DNA of 16,159 nt from Chalara sp. BL73 (Eukaryota; Ascomycota; Leotiomycetes; Helotiales), in NCBI GenBank assembly GCA_918026815.1, contig CAKJVC010000032.1, forward strand, positions 1 through 16,159. The letters are read 5' to 3'. This document shows, piece by piece, positions 1 through 9,687 of the stretch (the first letter of the stretch is position 1; each line of letters begins with the position of its first letter). The notes below the pieces were generated by a model. That model ran no database searches, was not told the origin of the DNA, and worked only from the letters and a program-made list of their open reading frames with translations. The position numbers and the translations under genes were made by a program.

Positions 1-805
1 TGGAGTTGTGAAGACGAGGAGTATGCGGGCTCAAGAGTAGGTTTTGTGCCTCTTCTAGAGGCTCAACGAGAGGGAACAGAAGAAGAGTGTGTTAATGTGC
101 AAGCAGGAAAGTCGAGAGAAAACCACTAGTAGATACCAGCGCGGCGACAGTAGATGTCGATGCCTTGTGGGCGGACATGATCGCCGGCAAGCCAATCTCG
201 AAGCCAGATCCTCCATCCACAGATCTCTTATCTGCGACAGAGAACGATGATGAGAGCAAGAACGGGGAGGGAAAGGTAGAAGGGAGGAAAGAGAGGAGTC
301 CGAATACGCTTGAAGACGGCCCGGATAGCATGATAATGATCAAACGCACATACAACTTCGCGGGAAAGGTACACACGGAACAAAAGCTTGTACCGAGGAA
401 CTCTGCAGAAGCGAAACTTTACCTCGCTTCGCAAAAGATCAACCTGAAGACCTTATTACGGAGGAAGATTCTCCGTCCACGAAACCCAAACGCCCGACCA
501 AGAGAGCACGCCGATCAGTTTTCGAGCCTGCACTCGATATTCCGAAGAGGACAGACCTAGTCTTTGGAGAAAGAAGGCTGAACGAGATTAAACTGTTAAG
601 TATTAACAAGGAAGCGAAGAAACTGAATACAGTGGAGAAAAGCGCCATGGACTGGGCAGGCTTTGTGGATAAGGAGGGTATCAAGGATGATCTGGATGCT
701 GCTGGGAAGAGCAAGGGGGCGTATAAGGCACGACAAGAGTTTTTGGCAAGGGTGGAGCAGAAGAGGGAGGAAGATAGTAGGAGAGCGAGGGGTTTGCCTG
801 TGTAG
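1..805 (+). CDS. SWC5: SWR1-complex protein 5 (Swc5, BCNT-C domain), 5'-partial, frame interrupted
   Basis: Swc5 is a subunit of the SWR1 remodeller, which exchanges H2A for H2A.Z in nucleosomes in the nucleus. The C-terminal BCNT-C domain is clear in the frame ending at the TAG at 803-805: KLNTVEKSAMDWAGF, then VDKEGI and a KSKGAYKARQEF block, closing with RRARGLPV. Upstream, 150-436 encodes DVDALWADM, the motif KRTYNFAGKVHTEQKLVPR and AEAKLYLAS, all typical of fungal Swc5, but in another frame. The two frames overlap around the AAAA run at 433-436, and one extra A would join ASQ to KDQPED. A second frame change lies near 96-110; upstream of it another frame reads DEEYAGS, like the acidic Swc5 N-terminus. 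This could be a missing A at 108-110 or an intron from about 37 to 106. The true start lies left of the window. It is convergent with ARE2. The family call is secure; the exon structure is not. Confidence 0.85.
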
Positions 806-1333
806 CTCTATAATGTATAACGACGATAATGAGGCTGCGAATAACTGCTCTATTCTCGAGTTTGCCTGCCCATAACGACTGAAGGGACCTCTCTTGGGCT
901 GAAAAATCGGGATTAGTGATTGGGCATGAGAAAGACAGATAACGCACGTTTGTGCCGCTCCCCATGTTCTATGCAAAATCCGATATACTGTCGTAAGAAG
1001 CTAATCTTCCTACCGAATTCGAGAAGTCCCGGCAAATTGGAGTTTTCCACTATCCTGGCCCTGGGTTAGGCGAGGGCAAGTCTCAGCTAGATGGAATTGA
1101 GGAAACCGCTTGTAAACACTGAGGGTGAGAAGTGGTACCATGTGCAAGAACGCAACGCTGCTAATATATCGTGGGCTGTCTAGATATGTCTCTGTTTAAA
1201 AGAAGGGATAGAGTTCCAAAACAATTAATTGACGCTAGGGTATAGTGCTATCTTAATATAATACAGTATAGGCAGTATTGAAACAATCTACGGTCTCATC
1301 AGTCCCTCAGGACTCCTCGCATAAATCTCCGAT
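806..1333. other. Convergent intergenic region between SWC5 and ARE2
   Basis: This stretch separates the SWC5 stop from the ARE2 stop on the opposite strand, so it should hold both 3' UTRs and polyadenylation sites. The part nearest ARE2 (about 1215-1275) is A/T rich and could supply efficiency or positioning elements for minus-strand transcripts. The open frames here are short and resemble no protein I know. I see no RNA gene or repeat. Confidence 0.6.
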
Positions 1334-3133
1334 TTATAGAAGAACATAAAGCGAGCAAATCTACACCATATTAGTAGAGCTCGCTATTTTGAGGACAAGG
1401 ACTTACCATGCTCAACCCCAGAATCATGCTGCACCAGAAAAAAATGTTATTCAACAACCTCCTCCCTTTTACCCATTTTGTCTGCTGGATCATGACCAGC
1501 GGGAGCTGGCTCATCTGCGCAAAGAAGCCGTACCCACGAATCTTCTTCGTGATACACGCCATCACAATCTCATGACCGATAGCACTAATCAGAAATGTGA
1601 TCAACGTCGCCATAGGCCGTCCAATATGCGGTCGCGATGCCGAATAGACATGTCGTCTGAAGAAGTGATGGACAGGGATATTCCACTCACGCGAGAACTC
1701 AAGCCAGTCTGTGGAGTTCCACCAGTCGGAGTAGAAATGCCGGTCCGCGAAGCAGGTCATTTCCGCGAATGCGCCGAGGACGTATTCGAATATAACGAGG
1801 AAGACGAGCAGGAATGTGACCATAAAAGGGAAGAGGAGCATGGAGATTGATTCTGCTAGAACGAGCCCTTTGTCCGACCAGGACGTCAGGGTTTGAAGAG
1901 TGACTGTTGCTTCTTGCAGGACGGGGAGAATGAATTCCTCGGAGGTGATTGTGAGAAGGAAGATGCAGCCAAATACGGCGAGGGTCTTGACAATAAGCTG
2001 GTACCAGTCTATCCCAGCAGTGCGAGGGTACTCAAGCTCGTAACAAAGCGTAGGGCAGCAGAGGAAGTCAGCGTAATTTGACCATGTCAGATTCCTAGGA
2101 TAATGAACTGAGCCCATGGGAGATGTAAGTTCGTTCGCAAGATCCTCGCGGAGCCGAGCGAGCTGAGATTTCTCATCATCTTCCTGTTCGCGCTCAGTGC
2201 TGCTAAATGTGTGGCCAGCACTTGGATATTGATATGCTGGTGCCTTAGAAGCTGTTGATGGTTCATCCAGAGCTTGCAGTCGTCGTTCCGTTTCACTTAG
2301 ATGGCCATTGTAGAACGCATAGGAGTGCATTTTCATGAGCAGAACGAGGGTGTGAAGAACTAGAAAAACTTGGGCTGTCCATGTCCATTGGCGCAAAAAG
2401 GTATACTTACGATATGTTAGCATGAAAAGAAAGCACGCGTCCTATACTCACGCGACCCAGATGGAAAACCATATAGCCTGGTAGAGACTCTGTATCACTA
2501 CACCTGGACCAAACCAACGCCAGCCAGCCGTTTTGCTTCGAAACAATCTATGAAGAGGCAAACTGACGGCTGTACTTGCAACCATGAGGAAATCCGCCAA
2601 AGCCAGTTCCCAGACTTTGACCGTAAACAATGCCCAAATCTGCACTCTCATTGGGTATCCAGTATCTTTCACATTTCGCAACATGGTTGTAACAACCATA
2701 ATCGTCAATGCAATCCAAAATAACACATAGAATCCTTGGAAATCCCGATAGTCACTATTGGGATCGAAGTGCGAAACCCGAGAGGCATATTCGATAGTAG
2801 GGAACAGTCGCCTTCTTTGTTCCGCTTTCTTTTGCTTACGCGCGGAGGAGATCGAGTGTACTGACGGTGGCGCATCTGCCGGCACTGGAGTTGAACGGCC
2901 ACTAAGTCAATTAGCTAGAGTAAAGACAGTACGAGAAATGTCCGGTTACCTTGTTTGTCCGGTTCCTCCCCGTTCTCTGCCAGCTCTTTGACGGCAGTCG
3001 CAGACAAGTATCCATTCTCGGTCATGGCGCGAAGTACATCTGGGTTAGATGGCTTGATGGCGCGCGGCCGTAGTATATAGTCATGATCTGCGTGACCATT
3101 GCCATTCGTGTGGGCACTTGTGCTTGACGACAT
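1334..3133 (-). CDS. ARE2: Sterol O-acyltransferase (ACAT/ARE2-type, MBOAT family)
   Basis: This ER multi-pass enzyme esterifies ergosterol or other sterols with acyl-CoA for storage in lipid droplets. Proposed exons on the minus strand are 3133-2950, 2884-2452, 2405-1407 and 1360-1334, about 547 residues, normal for the family. Introns are 65, 46 and 46 nt (donors GTAACC, GTGAGT, GTAAGT). The first acceptor is chosen at CCAG (2885) because it keeps frame into the PADAPPS segment. Visible signatures are HFDPNSDYRDFQGF before the first membrane segment, MKMHSYAFYNGHLSETE, LCCPTLCYELEYPRT, the hallmark FYSDWWN (1716-1736) and SREWNIPVHHFF. The likely catalytic His is in ISAIGHEIVMA (codon 1572-1574). 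About eight hydrophobic segments are seen. The 27-nt last exon adds ICSLYVLL. Across intron 2 the exon phases disagree by one base; an extra T in the run at 2395-2399 restores IPFLRQWTW. ARE1 versus ARE2, or a DGAT1-like activity, cannot be settled by eye. Confidence 0.93.
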
Positions 3134-3786
3134 CGCGGTCGAATTGAGGGAAGCTGAGTTTTACTAGAAACCGCAATAACGTCGTCCTCGGTCCATATGA
3201 GGTCAAATATCGAAGTTGAGATGTACTAATTGTTCTAGTATATGCTTGGCAAGAGAAATGGCCGCTCGCGGCGCATCAAAAGGAGTGACAAGATGTAATC
3301 CTGCAGTACTTTGCTCTATGTACAGAATATATATAAGGAGCGACTTGGTAGGAGGATGACTCTGGAATCTGCCAGCTATGTATCTTTCTTGAATCTGACC
3401 TCAGAAACTTGGACTGTGCCGCGTACCTAGGTAGTTTTACAGTACAGCCTTATCCAGCCACCTTTACGCCACATCCATCAGTTCTCGCCCACGATTGGAC
3501 GAAGTAGCAAGAGAAACCCATTGGTGAAGTATGAAGTTAATACCTGGATATTCAGGCTCTTATTAATTTGGCTCACCCCAAAGGCTTTCCCCCCTGTCAT
3601 TGCGGAAGCGACGATGCTTGTGCTGGCTTCAATTATTGACCGTTCAACGAGGAACCCGGAGACATAGCCTCGCGAACAGCTACATCCAGGACAGCTACAC
3701 TGCCGTTCACGCATAGTCTAGGCTAATTACTTTTCCACTGGTCAGCATATCAATTTTGGCCCTTCTTGGGCCCCCGAACAGCCAGA
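3134..3786. promoter_or_regulatory. Divergent promoter between ARE2 and APL4
   Basis: The two start codons point away from each other and are 653 nt apart, so both promoters and 5' UTRs lie here. It holds a TATA-like tract at 3328-3337, described separately, and a TACAGTA word near 3438. Open frames inside it (for example 3478-3714, minus) resemble no protein. No transcription-factor site can be assigned with confidence from the sequence alone. Confidence 0.65.
3328..3337 (+). promoter_or_regulatory. TATA-like element
   Basis: The sequence TATATATAAG lies about 195 nt upstream of the ARE2 start codon and about 450 nt upstream of the APL4 start codon. Its TATATA core is palindromic and could serve either direction. 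The distance suits ARE2 better if its 5' UTR is around 100-150 nt. Fungal promoters often lack functional TATA boxes, so this is only a candidate. Confidence 0.3.
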
Positions 3787-6473
3787 ATGAGTTCTTGTAA
3801 GCTCCCACAATGCCCCTCGAATGCCCAGGCTGACATCTGAAAGTGAAGCAATTCATTCGCAATGTGCGAGCTTCCAAGACTATCGCCGACGAACGAGCCG
3901 TTGTACAGAAGGAAAGCGCTGCAATTCGAGCAAGTTTCAGGGAAGAAAGCGGAGACCATAACGTCAGGTATGGCTGTCTAGAACTGCATGGGCGAACGCA
4001 AATTGATTTAAGTCCAGGCGCAACAATGTTGCAAAGCTATTATACCTCTTCACGCTAGGAGAGAGGACGCATTTTGGACAGATAGAATGTTTAAAACTCC
4101 TGGCGTCACCTCGATTCGCAGATAAGCGGCTTGGTTATTTGGGAACAATGTTGCTGTTGGATGAGAACCAAGAGGTCTTGACTCTGGTCACGAACTCTCT
4201 GCAGAAGTATGTCAATTGGAAATTTAGTAAAAGACCCAGCTGATCTTTAGTGACCTCAACCACTCGAATCAGTACATTGTCGGACTAGCTCTAGCAACCC
4301 TAGGTAATATTGCGTCCGTCGAGATGTCCAGAGATCTTTTCTCCCAAATAGAAACACTTCTCTCCACTGCCAACCCATATATTCGGAGGAAAGCAGCTCT
4401 ATGCGCTATGCGAATATGCAGGAAGGTCCCAGATCTACAAGAACACTTCCTTGAGAAGGCAGAACACCTCCTCTCAGACAGAAACCATGGAGTATTGCTC
4501 TGTGGTCTTACCTTTGTTATAAGTCTTTGTGAAGCGGATGAAGCAGACGGAGGGGTCGAAGGAATTGTGGAAAGGTTCAGACCATTTACTCCAGGCCTAG
4601 TACGGACTCTAAAATCACTTGCTCAATCTGGCTACGCGCCTGAGCATGATGTTACTGGTGTGACGGATCCCTTCCTCCAGGTCAAGATCTTGCAATTATT
4701 GCGCGTATTGGCTCGTGGAGATGCGGAAACAAGTGAGCAGATCAACGACATTTTGGCACAGGTCGCAACAAATACCGATTCATCAAAGAACGTTGGAAAC
4801 TCTATCCTTTATGAGTCCGTGTTGACGATTCTTGATATTGATGCTGACTCTGGATTACGAGTGCTTGGTGTCAACATCCTTGGGAAATTTCTTACGAATC
4901 GTGACAACAACATTCGCTATGTTGCACTTAACACATTGATCAAAGTGGTGGCTGTGGAGCCTAATGCAGTACAAAGACACAGAAATACCATTCTAGAGTG
5001 TTTGCGAGATCCTGATATCAGTATCAGGAGACGTGCGCTAGATCTCAGCTTCACTCTTATCAATGAAGGTAATGTCAGGCTGCTCATCCGAGAATTGTTG
5101 GCTTTCCTCGAGATTGCCGACAATGAATTTAAGCCCGTCATGACTAGCCAGATTGGAATCGCTGCAGACAGATTCTCTCCAAGCAAAAGATGGCACGTTG
5201 ATACCATGCTGCGAGTTCTGACCCTAGCTGGAAACTACGTGAAGGAACAGATCTTATCTTCTTTTGTCAGACTTATCGCCACTGCCCCTGAACTACAGAC
5301 GTACGCTGTGCAAAAGCTGTATTCCAGTTTAAGGAAGGACATTACTCAGGAGAGCTTGACCCTTGCCGGTGCTTGGTGCATAGGAGAGTATGGAGATGCT
5401 CTTCTACGCGGCGGACAATATGAGGAAGAAGAATTGGTTGTTGTTGTGAAGGAGAATGAAATCGTAGATTTATTCTCGAAGATATTGAACAGCAGCTATG
5501 CCACGCAAATTGCAACGGAGTACATCATAACATCATTGATGAAGCTCACAACTCGCTTCTCAGACCCTCCACAGATAGAGAGAATTCGACGAATACTTGA
5601 GAGCAACTCGGCAAATCTTGATGTTGAAGTCCAGCAACGAGCTGTCGAGTATGGCAATCTGTTTGGCTACGACAGTATTAGAAAGGGTGTTCTTGAGAAG
5701 ATGCCACCTCCACAAATCAAGGAAGAGTCAAGAGTGCTTGGTGAGGCAGCTAAGAAGCCAGGCAAAATCGCGAATCGGAAATCTAAGAACGTCAAGCCGG
5801 CTGAGGAGGATCTGCTCTTCGATATCATGGGTGATGGAGGCGTGCCACCTGCAGATTTGGGTGCTGCCAATGGCTCTCAGAACAACGCAGATCTTTTAGC
5901 CGATATCCTCGGAGGTTCTGCGGCTCCACCTACATCTTCCGGTCCACAACAATCGAATGTCAGCTCTATCATGGATCTTTTTGGCAGCGCGCCTGCACAG
6001 CCTGCTGCACATCATCCACCACCTTCGAACGATCCTTTCTCTAGCATGTCATCGCCTCCTCCTCAACAAGCCGCGCCCCCTTCGGTTCCAGCTCATCCAT
6101 GCTACGACAAGAACGATCTCAACATAACTCTCCAGTTGCAACGAAATGCGGAAGGAGTAATTCAGGTCCTTGCTCGATTCAGAAACAACTCGACACACCA
6201 GCCTTTATCCAATGTTTCCTTACAAGCTGCTGTGCCAAAGACACAAAAGCTGCAATTGAATGCTATGTCAAGTTCGGAGCTGGGACCTGGGACAGATGCA
6301 ACACAAACAATGAGAATTACAGGAAACAAAGGAGTAAGTCAACATAAATACATGCATCATTGGAGTTTTGCTAATCTTGGTTGTAGCCGGCGTTACGATT
6401 ACGATTGAAGATTTCATACTCGCATCCAGCAGGGCAAGTCACGGATCAGGTAGATTGGTCGGAGCCTAAATGA
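3787..6473 (+). CDS. APL4: AP-1 clathrin adaptor complex gamma subunit (gamma-adaptin)
   Basis: Gamma-adaptin is a large subunit of the AP-1 complex that sorts cargo between trans-Golgi and endosomes. Exons are 3787-3796, 3844-3967, 4018-4206, 4251-6333 and 6387-6473, giving 830 residues; introns are 47, 50, 44 and 53 nt. The 10-nt first exon supplies ATG AGT TCT T, and splicing makes [20 protein letters not shown], the usual gamma-adaptin N-terminus. All phases agree. Residues 1 to about 590 are the adaptin trunk ([62 protein letters not shown]). About 590-727 is a Pro/Ala/Ser-rich hinge with [18 protein letters not shown] and SSIMDLFG, acidic-hydrophobic boxes of the sort that can bind clathrin or ear domains. 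About 728-830 is the gamma-ear domain, ending DQVDWSEPK. The gene looks intact and functional, with no frame problem, unlike its two left neighbours. It is divergent from ARE2. Confidence 0.96.
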
Positions 6474-6577
6474 TAGTATGACATAGCATACATAAAAACA
6501 AAATATCTGTTAATATGCATAATGCTTTAAAACAGTGTTCGATGTCTCTATTTCCACTGCGTGAGGCTGAACTTCAA

Positions 6578-6589
6578 ATATATATATAT
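6578..6589. repeat. (AT)6 microsatellite
   Basis: Six AT units lie in the 3' flank of APL4. It may lie in the 3' UTR. It has no evident function. Confidence 0.9.
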
Positions 6590-7250
6590 CCACATGTATG
6601 ACAGAGAACACTCCCAAACGTATATAGCGATTGTGCCTCGCAGATCACATAAATTATGGAAAAGCCAAAAATTTCTTCACTTCAACCTGCAAAAAGAAAT
6701 TACTACATATCTTTATGCTGGAAAGGCAACTCTATTCCTCAAATCTTCTGTTTCCCAAGCAAGTGTATACGTCTATTCAACTGCAAACTCAATTTGCAAA
6801 TCACCATTCATGGCTTCAACTAAAACTAGCAAGTCAATGTTGCATGTGCTAACCTCCCAAAAACATTTCTACTTGTTGCAGGCACATACATTGATCTTTG
6901 ATTTTTAAAACAAGAATTGCCGTCTACCCATCCTGGCAGAAAAGAGAGATCTGACTTTTTTGACCCGTTTGTTACCATTATTCCTTTGAAAGGGGATTGG
7001 ACGGAGGGCTTTCAGCAAGGCGTGTGTTTGAGGTAATCCCCCTGGGTTCGAGAAAAGTGCACAGATACCCTGAAGTTCTTGATATGTTGTTTTCACGTAG
7101 CCGTTCAGCTTTGGTTATGGGATTGTTTGTTGAAAAATTCATAATGGTTGGTATAGTGATGAACACGTACTTGGATTCTAAGCACTCAGCAGACTGATTC
7201 TTGCGGGGGATTGTCTCATTTCGTGATATCTTAATATATTTCAAGATTAC

Positions 7251-7260
7251 TTTTTTTTTT
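7251..7260. repeat. T10 homopolymer
   Basis: Ten consecutive T residues form the longest homopolymer I noticed in the window. Its length may be inaccurate in the assembly, given the suspected homopolymer errors in SWC5 and ARE2. Confidence 0.9.
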
Positions 7261-7456
7261 CGTATGGTTCTTGCTCCATGGGCACTTGCCTTGATCTCTT
7301 TTGTATTATGTTTCGTAGTGGCCGATGGCTCAAGTTGTTGTCCTCAAAGACGCATTAGCTGATGCTTCCGGCCAATCTGGATATCTTCGTCTCCTAAGTC
7401 TGCAAGCTTAGAGATTCGCCTGACTGGCTTTCTCATATTATTATCCTGCCGACCTC

Positions 7457-7753
7457 TTAAGTTCCCCGGTCTTCGTCCGCCGCATCCACTACGAAACTGC
7501 GCATATCGAGCAGAAGGCGCTCATCCGATGCCATACTCTCCCTAACTCCCTGAGCTTTCTTCCTCCTTCTTCGGCGTGATGAAGATGGGATCTCTAGAGG
7601 CGGAAGATGGGCAGCAACTACGAAAAGGCTGGTAGGTGCGGCGACGCCATTAGGTGGTGCGGCAGAATTTATATCCTCTCGTCGAGATGACAATGTGAGA
7701 TCGCCAGCTATGTTACAAATAGCTCTGATGAAAGTTTTGATCTTGGAAGGCAT
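7457..7753 (-). CDS. Small hypothetical protein, 98 aa, weak support
   Basis: An uninterrupted frame starts at an ATG in a favourable context (A at -3) and ends at TAA. The product begins MPSKIKTFIRAICNIAG, has a mixed middle (DLTLSSRREDINSAAPP, then a hydrophobic FVVAAHLPPLEI), a basic cluster SSSRRRRRKK that could act as a nuclear localisation signal, and an acidic C-terminus ending DAADEDRGT. Its balanced composition and lack of low-complexity runs make it the most gene-like frame in the 4.2 kb between APL4 and the DnaJ gene. I recognise no domain and no homologue. It could be a small lineage-specific gene, an exon of a longer spliced gene, or chance. Transcript evidence would decide. Confidence 0.28.
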   Translation of the reverse strand: MPSKIKTFIRAICNIAGDLTLSSRREDINSAAPPNGVAAPTSLFVVAAHLPPLEIPSSSRRRRRKKAQGVRESMASDERLLLDMRSFVVDAADEDRGT

Positions 7754-8270
7754 TATAGTGCCGGATATGGATCCGCAGCTATAGCGCCAACGCGAGTTGT
7801 CTAGTCACATAAAACATCCCGAGGTATGACAGAGAGAGTGCCGTACTTAGTTGAAAAACTTGATATACTGAAGAAGCGCACTGAAAATCGTTCTTGTTGT
7901 CGGGCTATCAAACTCCGAATTCTGAGCACCGTATCCTCACAGAAAAGAAAATATTGGCTCCCCCAGAAGCACGTCGCATCATTTTGATTTTTTGATCGGT
8001 CGTTTTACCGTAGTGATCGACTTGTGAATGGTATGGCGTAGCAATCCACTAGTATGGAATAAAAGGGGCTTGAGCGAGGCAGTGATCAGAAACTGAAGTG
8101 AAATAGAGGGTATTCAACCGAGCACCTGTGCATTAAATGGTTTGATTACTTGAAGAGGGTGTCAAATCCGTTGTTGGACGTCTACTGCGGTGAGTTAGGG
8201 GCAAAGGTGAGGTAAGGAAAAAGTGGCCGGTAGGAAATCCCCATGCCTGCAAAGAGGCAATGGGATCATG

Positions 8271-8286
8271 CTAAATATATATTTAG
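8271..8286. repeat. 16-nt perfect AT-rich palindrome
   Basis: CTAAATATATATTTAG is identical to its own reverse complement. It is followed directly by a partial repeat, TTTAG. It could be a protein-binding site or a small hairpin, but a palindrome this AT-rich can also arise by chance in an AT-rich stretch. Confidence 0.6.
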
Positions 8287-9687
8287 TTTAGCAGAGAGGA
8301 GAAAGATCATGAACAAACTAGACCTAGAAAGTAATTTATAAATAAAGACGCTCAATTTCTTTTGTTTCAAAGTCAGGGTTGCGAACCAGTTGTCCATACA
8401 CAGGATGCGCAAGAGTAATATGGCATATATGATATCGGTCTTTAAGTATTTTGCTTAAATGGTTAGATTCGTATGCAGGCTACTTCCGCTCCAGTTTGAA
8501 ATTCTCCAATTTTTTACGCAGCGTCTCCTAATAGCAGTTTAGAGAAACAGAAGTAGATTGTCTACGACGAAGAGAAACCCGTCCCTGGACCCTGCATCAC
8601 GGGAACCTTAACTGCCCACAATCCGTAACACTTCAATCCTACTTCCTGTCCCTTTTGCACCAACTGAATATAGCTCGTAATTCGCCTAATATTGGAGGCT
8701 TGTAAGTGTAGTTTATTCCAAAATGTTGATAATCAAAACACTCGAGAAGTACGTTCCATGGCGAGGCAAGAGCGAACCCTGATGGTTTGAAGGACTTGAA
8801 ATACTCATTAGGCATGCATAATACACGCCGAAGAGCCATTGGGCAAAATCGATGCCTTGAGGAAGGGGTGCTGAAATCCAAGGCTGAGTAGCTTGGAAAG
8901 TATTTACATGGGCCAGTGGGCAATTTTGTTTCCATCACGGAGGAACTTCTTAAGTATACTTAGACATTAGAGTACGCAATGGCGTACAAGGGATAGACCA
9001 ACTAGAGTTCCTGATGCTAGCTGTTATATCAATAATATACAAACGAAGAACTACGTACATCATTAGTTGTGCAGATAGGTTAGATATATAAAGGAGCGAG
9101 AAGATGAAATAACTTCATAGCAAAACATAAGTATTGTACAAGAAAGAGTATGGCTGTTTTGGGTTGCGATCATGATATGATCAACTTGAGTTCCCGAAGG
9201 CGAGATCGCTATCATATCCCTCCATTTCGTCTCCTCAATAAAGGACATCTCAGGATCCCCTGAGCTGCATGTTCGCTCTTGATATTGTAGTTATTATAGT
9301 GATGGAATAGTGGCTTGGGCGGGCACAAGTTTGCTTCGGACATCGAGGCGCGATTGGGTTTTGGGGGCTATGTCTGAAAATGGCCGTGGACAAATTGATA
9401 TCGAGTTGGATGACATGATTTACATAAACTGTATGCTTGGATAAGATTATATTATCCTCTGAGAATCAGGATATCGGGCAAGTCGGGAAGCTGAAGAGGT
9501 GATGGTTGGGTCTTATGAGTCCTGTCGCAAGAAAAGCACTGGCTCCTTGACGTTAGCTGGTTCTTTCGCAAGCTCGCATCAGCAGTCGAAAGCAAAATGA
9601 ATCCTTGATACCTCACCAGAAGGTTACCCAAGCGCCATGCCAGTGGCATCGTGTTTTCTAGTCTGGATAAGACCACCTTCCTTTCCT

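Larger units (their letters stand above)
6474..7456. other. Region downstream of APL4 without a recognisable gene
   Basis: A/T-rich sequence follows the APL4 stop and contains AAAAACAAAATAT-type tracts (about 6490-6510) suitable for 3'-end formation. It also carries an AT dinucleotide run and a T10 tract, listed separately. The longest frames (for example 6561-6908, plus; 6978-7244, minus) have biased compositions and resemble no family I know. I see no tRNA; a GGTTCGAG string near 7045 lacks the rest of a B box and any cloverleaf. Confidence 0.5.

Noticed and set aside
389..437. Possible 49-nt intron (GTACCG...AAAG) that might explain the SWC5 frame change
   Set aside because: It would remove LVPRNSAEAKLYLAS, which is conserved in the family, so a one-base length difference at 433-436 is a better explanation.
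1389..2081. Plus-strand frames of 153 and 62 codons opposite ARE2
   Set aside because: They are antisense to a strongly conserved membrane-enzyme exon and have no recognisable domain.
2705..2902. Minus-strand frame beginning GTG GCC GTT, which would follow from using the TTAG acceptor at 2902 for ARE2 intron 1
   Set aside because: It gives the wrong frame for the conserved membrane segments; the CCAG acceptor at 2885 keeps frame into HFDPNSDYRDF.
5597..5899. Plus-strand 100-codon frame inside APL4
   Set aside because: Shadow frame of the gamma-adaptin trunk and hinge.
7040..7060. Possible tRNA B box (GGTTCGAG)
   Set aside because: The B-box consensus is incomplete and there is no A box, anticodon stem or acceptor stem around it.
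8639..8938. 99-codon minus-strand frame
   Set aside because: The opposite strand is also open over much of it, and the composition and lack of motifs suggest chance.
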